This document shows, one piece after another, positions 33,572-44,429 of a DNA stretch of 64,000 nt. The notes under the pieces were generated by a model that was not told the DNA's origin, made no database searches, and worked only from the letters and a program-made list of their open reading frames with translations. The translations under genes were made by a program, and so were the position numbers. Numbering within the stretch: the stretch's first letter is position 1; each line of letters starts with the position of its first letter. Origin of the DNA: Nicotiana tabacum (Eukaryota; Streptophyta; Magnoliopsida; Solanales; Solanaceae); contig NC_134087.1 in the NCBI RefSeq assembly GCF_000715075.1, positions 103,641,161-103,705,160 on the forward strand. Direction: 5' to 3'.

Positions 33572-34424
33572 CTTTTTTAAAGAGATGGAAGGAGTAATTA
33601 ATCGGAGTACTGACGTTGGAAAATTTATCTTTAGAAACATTGCCCTTCTTCTGTAAATCACCACGGTTCCCATCAGGCAAATCTTGGCCAAGAGTCAATA
33701 CCAAAATACCCATTACAACATGAAGCCAACCAGGAATGAAAAATGCAATTCTCCAAGCAGTGAATGGAGTTGCACCTGCTCTTCTTATTATATCATACAG
33801 AATTGGCATAATAAGTTGAGTCGCACCACCACCCATATTTCCCCATCCTGCAGCTGTTCCATTGACAAGTCCAATAATCTGACTATTAAACATAGTACTC
33901 ATCCAATATTGGCACGACACAAATGTTGCTAGCGAGAATCCAATCATGAACCGGACAGCAACATATCCTCCAGCGGACGACACAAATGACATGCAAAATA
34001 CAGTTGGGGCTGACAACATAATCAGAAATGCACAACCATATCTTGGCCCTAACATATCACAAACTGCACCCATAACAAGCCTAGATAAAATACTTCCGGA
34101 AACGGAAGCAACTCCGGCATTACCAACATCCATTTTGGTTAAATTAAGGTTGTCCCTAATGATAGGAACTAAAGGGGCAGCAGCAAAAGTTGAAACAAAA
34201 CAAGTGAAGAAAGAAATCCAGGAGAGCTGGAAAGTAAGACCATGAGGCTTTGAAAATGAATAAAATTTAAAAACCTTGGCTTTGTGTTCAGTATCAACTG
34301 GTACTGAAAATTTTGCCGTGGTATCGGTTGGCACCATCGGAGAAGCCGCTGAAAAAGCAAGAACTGGCTCTCTACCAGTGACTCCATGCATAGAACTCCC
34401 TGGTTCTCCCTCAATATCAGCCAT
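32302..34424 (-). CDS. NRT2: High-affinity nitrate transporter, NRT2 family (3 exons, 530 aa)
   Basis: Plasma-membrane nitrate/proton symporter of the major facilitator superfamily (NNP family), which usually works with the partner protein NAR2/NRT3.1. Exons on the minus strand are 34424-33615, 33465-33350 and 32968-32302 (810, 116 and 667 nt). They sum to 1593 nt, exactly 531 codons, with GT-AG borders and clean joins ([16 protein letters not shown] and FFD-R/FDLKLH). The protein is 530 aa, the usual length, with about 12 membrane segments. It has an MFS loop (G119-D123-G126-R128) and both nitrate signatures, [10 protein letters not shown] (191-200) and GAGGNFGSG (416-424). The C-terminus [15 protein letters not shown] is typical. 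S28 and S501 fall where regulatory phosphoserines are reported in Arabidopsis NRT2.1. The start is ATG after an A-run, with G at +4. No stop, frameshift or missing signature residue, so it is probably functional. Which NRT2 paralogue it is I cannot tell. Confidence 0.96.
32969..33349 (-). other. NRT2 intron 2 (381 nt), carrying a MITE
   Basis: Starts GTTCTT after FFDR and ends CCTACAG. About a third of it is the inverted-repeat element at 33187-33308; without that insertion and its duplication the intron would be about 250 nt. Confidence 0.88.
33187..33308. mobile_element. MITE inside NRT2 intron 2
   Basis: Nearly the whole 122 bp is one inverted repeat: CTATGTTGCTCGAACTCT on the left against AGAGTCCGAGTAACATAG on the right, with GGATCCTCCAAA / TTTGGAGGATCC near the centre. 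AGTTAAA at 33179-33185 and 33309-33315 is the likely target duplication. I recognise this as a MITE type common in Solanaceae genes (memory, not searched). Splice sites are untouched. Confidence 0.88.
33466..33614 (-). other. NRT2 intron 1 (149 nt) with an AT microsatellite
   Basis: Runs from GTCAGT after KDKFSN to TATATCAG before ILWYA. A pure AT run of about 14 units lies at 33540-33567. Reading through the intron would add about 30 foreign residues and then stop. Confidence 0.9.
33540..33567 (+). repeat. (AT)14 microsatellite in NRT2 intron 1
   Basis: Uninterrupted AT dinucleotides inside the intron, about 50 bases from the donor site. Likely variable in length between plants. Confidence 0.95.
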
Positions 34425-34537
34425 TTTTTTTTCTTAAGGAAAAAAAACTGATAGCACAAAGATTGATTAAAATGTTAAAAGTAAAATTGATGTGTATTAC
34501 TTTGGTTTAGTTCCTGGAAAGTATGCAGAGGGAGTGT

Positions 34538-34545
34538 TTATATAG
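34538..34545 (-). promoter_or_regulatory. NRT2 TATA box
   Basis: On the minus strand the bases read TATATAAA within CCTATATAAACAC, about 114 bases before the start codon. That spacing would give a 5' leader of roughly 80-90 nt. No ATG lies between it and the start in the minus direction. Confidence 0.7.
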
Positions 34546-35352
34546 GTATCAAAGCGTTGAGATTATGTAATTAAGGCCAACTGATTAGCGACTGCCAATG
34601 GCTACAACTGATGATATAATATTTGATTAATTAATTTTAAGGAATCCATTTCGCCGCATTTGAATATGAATAGTGCGACCTTATGGTATATCCCAAAGGT
34701 TCGCTGACCATTCTTGGTATCTTCGGTAATTAGCTGGAGTGCTATATACCACATCTATTACCCTTCTGGCGTACAAGTATCAAACCAATCTTTCGCAATT
34801 TGCAGGGTTTCTTATGCAAATCAATCATACTTTAATTCATCTAATTATTCCCTCAAAAGGCAGGTGCTGAGATTTTATGGACTAAAAACACTCATTGTAA
34901 AATCTTTACCGTTGTGCTTTGTTAAGCTTTCATGATTTATTGTAATATATATTTACAATATTTCTTGTTTTACCAACAAAACAATATCTTCCTGGCTTTC
35001 TTTCATTCCTAATTAGCTCTGGTCCGAAATAGTTATAGTTTTGACAAACTGAATTAGTTAAGTAATATCTGACATTTTAGAAAAGCAAAGTCATTTATTA
35101 CTTTCTTTCAGTCTACCTTTATTGTTCTAATAACTGGCATCTGGATTAAGTAAATCATCTAAGGAGATAAGACTATTAAATTTATTTATGGGACTTGAAA
35201 ATATCTTAGAAGACATGCATATAATATGCGCTAAGGTAGTACAGTCAAACCTTTTTATAACAGTCTTGTTTATTCCGATATTTTTTGGTTGTTATAATGA
35301 AGTGTTATTACATGTAGAAAATATATATTATAACGAAAACTTGGACGTTATA
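34546..35352. other. NRT2 upstream region
   Basis: About 800 bp between the TATA box and the CACTA element, presumably holding the promoter. An inverted pair ACCTT / AAGGT at 34677-34699 lies about 255-275 bases before the start codon. The last stretch (about 35245-35352, TACAGTCAAACCTTTTTATA onward) looks like part of a dispersed repeat, cut by the CACTA element. No gene seen. Confidence 0.5.
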
Positions 35353-35900
35353 CACTACTAAAAATCACCTGTTTACCGACGCAAGTTACCGACGGATGTC
35401 CGTCGGTAACAAGGCTTTACCGACGGAAGTCCGTCGGTAAGTGGTTGGTAGGTAAATCCTTCCTCGGTAAAATGTACCGACAGAATCCGTCGGTAACTTA
35501 CCGACAGACCACATCGGAAAGTCATCGGTACATTTCTGACAGCAATTGGTCAAATAATTTTACTTGCCGACGGATATTCATCGGTATATTATAAAATAAT
35601 ATAATATTAATAATATCAATACCGACAGATATCCGTCGGTAAATTAAAAATAATAATTTAATAATAACGACGAACACCATCGGTAAGTTTAGAATTTTAA
35701 TTTAGTAATATAAAAATTAAAAATATGAATAAATTCATATTCCGATGGCTATCCGTCGGTATTTTCAATTAAATCTGAAATTTTGGTTCAAGTCTACCGA
35801 CGAACTCCCTCGCTAATTAAGAATTCTGGATTGAAAATGAATAGTTATTCCAACAGACTCTATCGGTAGGTCCCGCGATAAATCTGGTACATTTTTGGCA
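35353..35900. repeat. Left subterminal repeats of the CACTA element
   Basis: At least ten variants of ACCGACGGAYNTCCGTCGGT half-sites, often paired as short palindromes, at about 35377-35440, 35470-35500, 35570-35590, 35620-35640 and onwards with decreasing match. This clustering at the end is characteristic of CACTA elements. Confidence 0.9.
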
Positions 35901-36141
35901 AGCAATGCCTATTTTTTTGTTGCACCACCTGCCAGCAGAATATTACAATACAAACTAAAATGCTACCACAATAAAACTCAACTTAACAACAACAAAACTT
36001 TATAAACTATATCCAAACATCCAAATTATCCCATCATACATCCAAATTATCCCATCAAACATCAAAATTATCCAACCAAACATCAAAATGCAACATTCAA
36101 AGTTAACATCCAACTAAACAACAATCCAACCAAACATAAAA

Positions 36142-38494
36142 TCACTCATCTTCGGATTCCCCCTCATCTTCTTTATCATTTGTATTATTTCCATCACTTT
36201 CATCCTCTACATAAATGTGGCTTTTTGGCGGAGAGCGGGGCAGGCCGATTAAGTGGTTCACTTGAGCCTTGAGGGAGTCAATGTCATTCCTAAGTGCGTC
36301 TCTAATCTTCTCTTCATGCTTTCTTTTTTCTCGTTCATCCGCATAGTTCCTAGAAAGTTGTTGAATCGTTCGCCGCATCTTCTCAAGGTTCTCATTTTGT
36401 ACGATGGCGGATGTACCAATACCTTGTAATCCACAAAAGAGAAGTGAAAAAGATACACGAAGAGTTAGAATTGAATAACACTATTTTAAGGCAATGCAAT
36501 GACTTTGGACTAAACATTCCTGATTCCTACACTACACGGAAGCATCAAAAACAGAAAACATGAGCATTTTCAACCAAGGAACATACTATCAGACAAGCAT
36601 AAAGACCCAAGTTAGTACAAAATGGCAAGGTCAAATTCCTAGAGTAATTCAGGGAAGTGAGAACTGGAAATAATTGGAGATAACAGAAACAAAAAATAGA
36701 GGAATGCCCTAAATTTCATAATTATCTTGAAGAGACTAAATATGTGGCAAAATATTGTGAAGAGCTTCTAATGTATTAACTCCACAATTGAAAGAACCTC
36801 TCCAGGCAGATAAGGATCTCATTTGAATCTCCAACCTTCCTTTCGGTAAGGATATGGGAAGAACACTTTACAGCAATGCATATCATAGAACTAGTACAAT
36901 TCAAAGAGTGCAGAACAAGGCATTTAGATAAGTCATAATAATTGTAGTCATGTGGTTAAGTGTAGATTGAAAATCTGTAAAGAGATCTCCACATATTCAA
37001 GAAGAATCACTGCCTCACCCATAACCTCTATAGTATAACATTATCCAAGCAACATTTTAACGACTTGCATCACAAAAATAATTCGTAGTTAGTCAATCTT
37101 TTTCCGCATCAGAATTCGTAAAATATTAAGCAAGTTGGAAAAGAATTCAAGAAAGGGAAATCCAAATTCATGGATTAAAAGCAAATATCGAAAAAATTGA
37201 GCAAACCATTCCAGATTGTAGGCGAAAAAGGGTCATCTTTCTTGATGATTCAGAGTAAATTCATTGGAAGTCAATTTATATGCATGTAGAGTGGAACCAG
37301 ATGTCTAATGAAGTCAATAAAACTGATATTACTAAACAGAATCACCAAAAAAGACAGACCGAGAACAGAGGTTCTTGAAAATAGATAGAGAGACAGTCCA
37401 TCCAACTACTACTACTACTAATACTACTACCAAAAATAGTGAAGCCTAGTTAAAGGAGGATAGTATCTTCCTAAACCACTTTGCCTAAAGAAAGTTAGCA
37501 AACTGTACTTCAACTAAGCAAGCCATCAATATGACCACCACATTGAGCTCCTCAGATCATCTAGTCAATACATATAAATAGTTGTCGAACAATGTTATAT
37601 CACTGTCATCGTTATCATTACAGAAAATATATCCTACATCAATTGTTCTCGGTCAGAGTCCTACTATGAAACTGATCAATAATAGCAGCATCTTCTCCAT
37701 TATGGTTTAATTCACAATATTTGCTTTACAAAAAACCTGATTGAAGTAACAGACATTACAATTATCTAAGCCATATATTTTTTGATAACCGAATTGAACC
37801 ATACATGTAAACACATGAAATCAAAAGGTTGTATTTCCAGAATGTGTTATTCTTTTAACTGACTCCGAAATACAGCTAACAAAAAGAAGAGCTTATTAAC
37901 CAAAAAGTATATACCTTGTAGTCCACACGCGAGGCAATGAAAATTGCGCTCGGAGGAAAGGCTATATGCTCTACCCTTATGCACGCCTCCAACCACGTTC
38001 AACCACAATGGGAGAGTTTCTTCCTCCGATGGCATGATTGACTGGCCTTGCTCATCGGTCGGCTGACTCCTAGCGAGCTCTTCCACTGCTTCTCTATACC
38101 TGTTCTACATTAAAAGTGAAATTTTATATATAAACAATCATTATTCATTATAAAAGAATTTTAAGTTAATCTTGATCTTACATAAGCCTCCTCAGCCAGT
38201 GGCTCAACCCAAGCTTCTTCCCCGATTTTGCTTTTTGTGTGGGTCTTCTTCCAAACCTCATCACGTTTCGTGGGTCTCTTAAGAGCAGCTTCTGCAAATG
38301 AAACAAAAAGAGTTAATAAATTCAAGTAATGTTAGAAAAAAAAAAAAGTAATTATCATCACTACCCTCAGTCTCTCCATGACTAGTCCACACATAGTAAT
38401 TATCCATAAAGCCCTTACTATATAGATCAGTCTTAGCATCCTCTAGTTTCAACCATTTTCTACACTTGCATTTCGCACAAGGGCACCTAATCAT
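36142..38494 (-). CDS. CACTA-encoded fused protein: TNP-associated plus Transposase_24-like (predicted 4 exons, 236 aa)
   Basis: Predicted exons are 38494-38365, 38291-38182, 38104-37915 and 36422-36142, total 711 nt (237 codons), all joins in frame with GT-AG borders. Residues 1-43 are a transposase-associated (TNP-assoc) domain with the metal-binding pattern MIRCPCAKCKCRKW and YVWTSHGE. The next part, KRPTKRDEVWKKTHTKSK then LWLNVVGGVHKGRAYSLSSE, resembles plant Transposase_24 proteins. The end is a coiled coil (LEKMRRTIQQLSRNY) with an acidic tail (EDEGESEDE). Upstream, the start of TNP-assoc (WMYDRNLPNRRGLRDD, about 38600) is cut off by a stop about 20 nt before the chosen ATG. No catalytic domain lies between the two parts. 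It may bind subterminal repeats; that is inference. The first donor site may be an accidental GT in old coding sequence. Confidence 0.6.
36423..37914 (-). other. Long intron of the CACTA gene
   Basis: About 1.5 kb between GTATAT (after CGLQ) and GATTACAAG. No open frame or repeat of note apart from a short ACT run near 37410. It is predicted, not proven. Confidence 0.45.
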
Positions 38495-40139
38495 CCCCTT
38501 ATTTTGACTAAATTACATAGCATGATTAATAAACTCATCAACACCTTGTACAAAATCATCTCTTAAACCCCGCCGATTAGGAAGATTCCTATCGTACATC
38601 CACATACGATTTTATATCTACATATACAAACAATAAATTTATTATTTTCTACATAATATTTTCTTGCTCTATATTACTCTGTCATATTAGATATAATTGA
38701 AGGAGGAAGAAAGAAAAGAAAACTCAAACAGATCTAATTTTATAGGAGTAAATGATAATGTATAAGACTTTACACTATCATATTACAATAAATTACGACT
38801 AATACAGATTGCCTGTAGTAAGTACTGTATAAATTAGTAACCTTAAAAATAAAACAGTAAACCAATATTAATACTAATAAATTTTGCAACATACAAAATT
38901 ACATTAATATTGTTTCCTCTTAGAGCAATAGAATGAAAGCAATAGGACAATTTCCATGATAAAGATGACTCGTCAGAATCAAGTAAAAAAGGAAATTGAG
39001 AGCAAAGAAACGATAATTTACCACCAAAAGAACATAAAAATTAATGTATCAGAACTCAATTTTACTACAATATTGCAATCACCTTTGTCTTCTTTCAGTA
39101 ATTTTGATTGTATCAAAAACCCTAACCCACTTGTGCACATATTCTTTCAATAATAACTTATATACCAAACATTTAAAAAGAAAGAGATAAACACACAGAG
39201 AAAAGGAGCAGAAGATTGAGAGAGAGAGAGATGAAACAGAGAAGAGGAGCAGAATATAGATAGCTAGATAGAGAGAGGGGGGAGATCGAGATCGTACCTG
39301 CTGCGAACCGCGAGAGAAGGCAAAAGCTAGAAACCAGGTGCAACTCACAGCGAGAGAGCTGGAGAGATTTGTCTATGATCTGTCTAAGTTGAAGTAAGAT
39401 TTGAAAATGATGGATTTTAGATTTCTAAACCTAAAACTAAAAGGGGAAACGACTGGTGCTTTCTTTTGTTGCTTTTAGATTGATGTAAGTAAATGGTGAC
39501 AATTGATTATATGGATGTGTGTTACAGTATCTGCTTGAGGAAGTTGCCCTTGTTCCGGATCGATTAAAGAAGATCCCGTTGCAGGTCTGATGTCTGCCCC
39601 TTCTGATTTACCTAAAACTAAAAAGGGAAACAACTGGGTGTAAGCGGGTAACCAAAAAAATGGGGGGAAAGGAACGTATAGTGAAAATAAAAGGTGGGAG
39701 ATATTAAAAAAATAACTAAGAATAAAGGGAAGTAAAATTTTACAACTATATTTATGTAATAAATAATATATATATATATTGTAATATTTTCAAGGGAATT
39801 CATCTTTTATTTCGGTACGGCATTAATATTTCGGTATTTTAAAAAAAATACCAAATACCATACCTAACAAATTACCTAGTATGTAATTATTATATAAAAT
39901 ATCAAATTGACAATTAATTAAATTCTAGCTAACAAATTACTATGAATCAATGAAAATCAAACTAATATTTTACAAAAACCTAACATAAAATTCTTCTTAC
40001 TGTATAATTTATGTGTAATATTTAAGTTTCTGAAAATATTATGCCCATAATTGTAATATTTTTCAATGTAATTCATCTTTTAGCATTAATTAACAATGAA
40101 ATTAATATTAATAATTTAAAATAAATCATAAGCTAATAT
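38495..40139. other. CACTA 5' gene region and noncoding interior
   Basis: Near 38500-38620 the minus strand keeps the start of the TNP-assoc domain with a stop. A GA run lies near 39217 (GAGAGAGAGAG) and a TA run near 39766. Nothing else recognisable; probably promoter and leader of the CACTA gene. Confidence 0.45.
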
Positions 40140-41580
40140 TATTATTAATTTACAAGCTAATTACTACTAAACCACTTTCACGTAGTTAAGTATCAATTAA
40201 TAGTCTAATCAAACACTAATATTACTTAAGGATATCACTAATGCACTTCTACTTATTGTAGTTATCATTTTATAAACTAAATAATGAGTAATATTTCTTA
40301 AGAATACTGCTAATACACTTCTACTTAGTAGAATTTTCAGTGTATAGGCTAATCAATCACTAATTTTTCTTACTGGTATTACTAATACACTTCTACTTAG
40401 TGTAATTCTCAATGTATAAGCTAATCAATCAGTAATAGTTCTTAAGAATACTATTAATACACTTCTACTTAATTAGTCTAATTATTAATACATGGGCTAA
40501 TCAATCATTAAAATTACTTAAGGATACCACTAATACGCATCTACTTTCTGTAATTATCCATTTATAAGCTAACCAATCGCTAACATTTCTTATTGATATA
40601 TTTCTAATACACTTCTGCTGAGTGTAAGAACTAAGAATACTACCAGTACACTTCTATATATATGTGTGTGTGTGAGAGAGTGTGTGTACTTTAAGAATAT
40701 CACAAATACGTATCTACTTTTTGTAATTATCAATTTATAACCAAATCAATCGCTAACATTTCTCAGGTATAAGCTAATCAGTTAGTAATAGTTCTTAAGA
40801 CTAATACTGATAAACTTTTACTTAATCAGTGTAATTACTAATAGATATGCTAATCAATCATTAACATTACTTAAGCATACCACTAATATGCATCTGCTTT
40901 ATGTAATTATCAATTTATAAGTTAATCAATCGCTAACATTTCTTACTGATATTACTAATGCACTCCTACTTAGTGTAATTCTTAATGCATAAGCTAATGA
41001 ATCAGTAATAGTTTTAAAGACTATACTAATACATACTTAATTAGTATAATTATCAATGTATAGGCTAATGAATCACTAGCGTTACTTCAGAATACTACTA
41101 ATATTACTTAACGATACCACTAATAAACCTCCACTTTAATTATCAAATTAAAGATAAACAATCGCAAACATTTCTCACAAATATCATTAATACCCTTCCA
41201 TTTAGTGTATAATTATCAATGTATCGGCTAATCAATCACTAACATTATTTATATAAGGATACCACTAGTTCACTAATTGTTAACGTTACTTAAGGACATC
41301 ATGCATTAATACACTTCTACTTACAGTAATTATCAATTTATAAGATAAACCATCACTAATATTTCTTACGGAAACAACTAATACACTTCTTCTTGGTGTG
41401 TAATTATTAATGTATAGGTTAATCTATGTAGTTAAGGATACTACAAATTTACTTTTACTTTGTGTGATTATAAATTACTAAGCTAATTACCACTAATATA
41501 TTTTTAAGTAGTGTATTACCTTCACTTAGTGTAAATTTCAATAAATAGGCTAATCAACCACTAAGATAATTAAGTAAATA
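40140..41580 (+). repeat. Diverged minisatellite in the CACTA element, unit about 72 bp
   Basis: The phrase CTAATACACTTCTACTTA recurs with small changes at about 40243, 40316, 40388 and 40460 (steps near 72), then more irregularly to about 41580. It alternates with TATAAGCTAATCAATCACTAA and TTACTTAAGGATACC. About 18-20 degenerate units. Very AT-rich, no coding potential. Confidence 0.85.
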
Positions 41581-41801
41581 CTTATTGAGGGACTTACCGA
41601 CAGTCTCTTTCGATATTTTGTAATAAAAAATACAAAATAATTATCTATAAGATTATATATTTAAATTACCGACGGAAGTCCATCGGTACTGTAAGAACGA
41701 AATTCAAATTATTATGTAAATGCAGTAGGATTGACTGCATTGATAACTTTTTTTTTTTTTTTTTTTAAAGTACCGAGAGACATCGTCGGTACCTAAAAAA
41801 A

Positions 41802-43085
41802 TTAGATTAACTCTGCCTTGAACCCGATACAAGTGAATTTGACAATAAAACTCGAAGAACAGCGAATACAAATGCGTTAGGATGCAAAAACTACGAACTC
41901 AAACACGAACGGTCAACTCGATCTCAACTCAGTTCGTCTCTATTTTTGAAGGGAATCGAAGAAGAATAATGGAAAAACTCTTCTTCGATTTTTTCGGACT
42001 TTGAAACAGAACATAGCAAAAGAGACTGAAATTTTCACCTTCCTCCCCAGAATCGCACCTGAAAATGCACAAGCCAGTAAGGAAAACTAAAATGATTTTT
42101 TTTATCTTTTCTCTCCAAAAATCAAACTCCGAAAATTTTCTCTGTCACTCGAAATCGGAACTAGCCCTATTTGAAAACAAATCCCTTGATGAATGTGGGG
42201 CTTGGATTAAGTGAAATCGATCCAACGCCTCACACTCATCCACCTCCCCGTTCTCAGAACCTTCCAATCATGAGATATAGCTCAAATTCGAGCGAGTGAG
42301 AGGAGAAGAGAATCTTTGGTATTAGAAACCGTTAGAAATGGTGATGGGGAGAGAGGGGAAACGCGTGAGGTGAGATTTGGGATTCACTCGCCCGAATTTG
42401 GACTGAATTTGGGGCTTGGTTCGAGTGATTTTGGAGAAGACGAACAATACGCGTTGGTTTAGGCTTAGGGCTCATCCGCTCATCTCCTGTAGGTTTCATC
42501 GATTTATTTGGGGAACGGATCGGGTTGGCAGGCGGGTTGGCCGGGTATTGGACGGGTATGGGGATTTATGGGCCGGGTTTGGCCTGGTTTTTGGGGAAGA
42601 AATATTGGGCCATGGGTAAATTAGGACAATGTAGCCCAAACAACTTCTTCAATTCCCTTTTTTCAATTAATTCTTTTTCTTCTTTTTTTCCAAAAATAAA
42701 TTAAAATCTAAATTAAATCCTAGGACCTAATTAACCTGAAAAAACACTAATTAAAACTAATTAAAGATTATCACAATTAATTAAAAGTAAATTAAAAGAA
42801 AATTACTCAAAATCAAAGTTCAATTAAACTATTTTTGTGATTTTTTCAATTCTTATAAAATAACTAATTTACTACTTAATTCAAAAATGCAAAGTTAAAT
42901 CCTAAATGCAAATGCGACATATTTTTGTATTTTTCGTTTATTAAATAAAATAAATATGCATAGACAAATGCAAACAATTATCAGAAAATGCCACAAAATC
43001 CTCAAAAATTCCAAAAAATGAAAAGAAATTATTCTGTTTGAATTTATGGGAGTAATTCATGTAGGGAAAAAATCACTTGCTCACA
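41802..43085 (-). repeat. Ogre 3' LTR, truncated
   Basis: Corresponds to 60097-61392 of the complete LTR, from TTAGATTAACTCTGCC to GTGCTCACA with small gaps. The other 2.4 kb (matching 57667-60096) are absent and replaced by the CACTA element. The right edge, CTCACA at 43085, adjoins the polypurine tract. Confidence 0.93.
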
Positions 43086-43088
43086 GCT

Positions 43089-43101
43089 GCCCCTCTTTGC
43101 C
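43089..43101 (-). other. Ogre polypurine tract
   Basis: On the minus strand GCAAAGAGGGGCAGC comes directly before the LTR start TGTGAGCA. It primes plus-strand DNA synthesis and marks the boundary between interior and 3' LTR. Confidence 0.85.
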
Positions 43102-43217
43102 AGGAAACATGAAGAGTTTTCGTGCAAAGATAAAGTGAGCGGATACGAGCGATTTTTGCCCGTCTGAATACTCCGTGGGAAGCATTTTTGAAAGATTTGA
43201 CCGCACCCTCCTTCCGA

Positions 43218-43265
43218 GGTTGCCTACATATCCTTGGCTAAAAAGGAATCAGGTCAGTATAGTTC
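43218..43265 (-). ncRNA. Ogre hairpin motif, copy 1 (before the polypurine tract)
   Basis: Contains GGTTGCCTACA, a stem TCCTT (43231-43235) with AAGGA (43243-43247), then ATCAGGTC and TAGTTC. On the minus strand it reads GAACTA...GACCTGAT, hairpin, TATGTAGGCAACC. An outer pairing CUAUA/UGUAG is possible with one wobble. It is one of four such motifs in this element. That it acts as RNA is inference. Confidence 0.5.
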
Positions 43266-43569
43266 AGGAATGTTTGGTAGTTGGGACTACCAGGAAGCTG
43301 TGATTTCGCTGTTGCTGTTGTTGTTGCTACTACTTACTGAACCCTCTTATTACACCATGTTAAAACAAAAGCTAGACTAGACTATGATCTATGGATTACA
43401 AAAGTCCTATCTATATCTTCAAACTTGCTCTTGTGTTTCTTGTTGCCTTGTTGTCCTCCATTCTCCCGGAGACATCCGTTTGTTGCCACCTTGAATTGTA
43501 AACTAAGATGTTTTCCCCTTCTTCAGGTGGGGCCTGACTGTTGAACTTGATATGTATTCTCATTCTATC

Positions 43570-44360
43570 CAGGCGGGCTCCTGACTTCAAAACGTGAATG
43601 TATTCCCATGTTATCCAGGCGGGCTCCTGACTGCTGACTTGAAATGCATTCCCTGCTCTTCAAGCGAGCTCCTGACTTCAAAATAAACAAAGCAAAGAAT
43701 TTGAAAGCTAAAACTTAAATGGTACTCCCTTGTTCTCCAGGCGGGCTCCTGACTGCTGCACTTGAATGTATTCCCTGCTCTCCAGGAAGGCTCCTGACTT
43801 CAACTTGAAATGTATTCCCTGCTCTCCAGGCGGGCTCCTAACTGCTGACTTGAAATGTATTCCCTGCTCTCCAGGCGGGCTCCTGACTGCTGACTTGAAA
43901 CGTATTCCCTGCTCTCCAAGCAGGCTCCTGACTTCAAAATGTGAATGTATTCCCATGCTATCCAGGCGGGTTCCTGATTGCAACTTAGACGAAATAAGGA
44001 ATTTGAAAGCTAGAACTTAAATGGTACTCCCTTGCTATCCAGGCGGGCTCCTGACTGCTGCATTTGGAAGTATTCCCTGCTCTCCAGGCGGGCTCCTGAC
44101 TGCTTCATTTGAAAGTATTCCCTGCTCTCCAGGCGGGCTCCTGACTTCAAAATAGATAAAACAAAGAATTTGAACGCTAAAAACTTAAATTATACTCCCT
44201 TGTTCTCCAGGCGGGCTCCTGACTTCAACTTGAAATGTATTCCCTGCTCTCCAGGAGGGCTCCTAACTGCTAAGCTTGAATGTATTCCCTGTTCTCCAGG
44301 CGGGCTCCTGACTGCTGACTTGAAATGTATTCCTTGTTCTCCAGTCAGGCTCCTGACTTC
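43570..44360 (+). repeat. Ogre 3' region tandem repeat, unit about 45 bp, about 16 copies
   Basis: GGCGGGCTCCTGACT, GACTTGAAATGTATTCC and CTGCTCTCCA recur from about 43570 to 44360, mostly 44-48 bases apart with some longer steps near 75 bases (where AAGAATTTGAAAGCTA is inserted). This creates a higher-order pattern. Open frames across it on both strands are repeats, not genes. Confidence 0.95.
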
Positions 44361-44429
44361 AACAAAATAGACAAAACAAAGAAACTTTTCTGCCCCGGTT
44401 TGGTGGTTGGGCACAGATGTGAGTGTAAA

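Larger units (their letters stand above)
35353..41801 (-). mobile_element. CACTA (En/Spm) DNA transposon, right end missing
   Basis: Left terminus CACTACTAAAAATCACC at 35353, followed by many copies of ACCGACGGA / TCCGTCGGT in both orientations to about 35900: the subterminal repeats that transposase binds. Similar motifs return at about 41595-41795 (TTACCGACGGAAGTCC, CATCGTCGGTACC), so the right subterminal zone is present. The closing CACTA terminus is not: at 41801/41802 the sequence becomes Ogre LTR. Inside lie a small gene (36142-38494) and a minisatellite (40140-41580). The catalytic TNPD-type domain is absent, so the element is non-autonomous and probably immobile. Confidence 0.88.

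Noticed and set aside
34169..34459. Overlapping frame starting before the NRT2 ATG, as a uORF
   Set aside because: Its first codon is TTG, not ATG; it is a shadow of the transporter's first exon.
34676..34702. Possible nitrate-responsive element (GACCTT ... AAAGG) upstream of NRT2
   Set aside because: The half-sites are about 13 bases apart, not the 10 of the known NRE type; I kept only the description of the inverted pair.
43708..44414. Proteins with repeats of CSPGGLLTADLK and the reverse frame
   Set aside because: Translation of the 45-bp noncoding tandem array in the Ogre 3' region.
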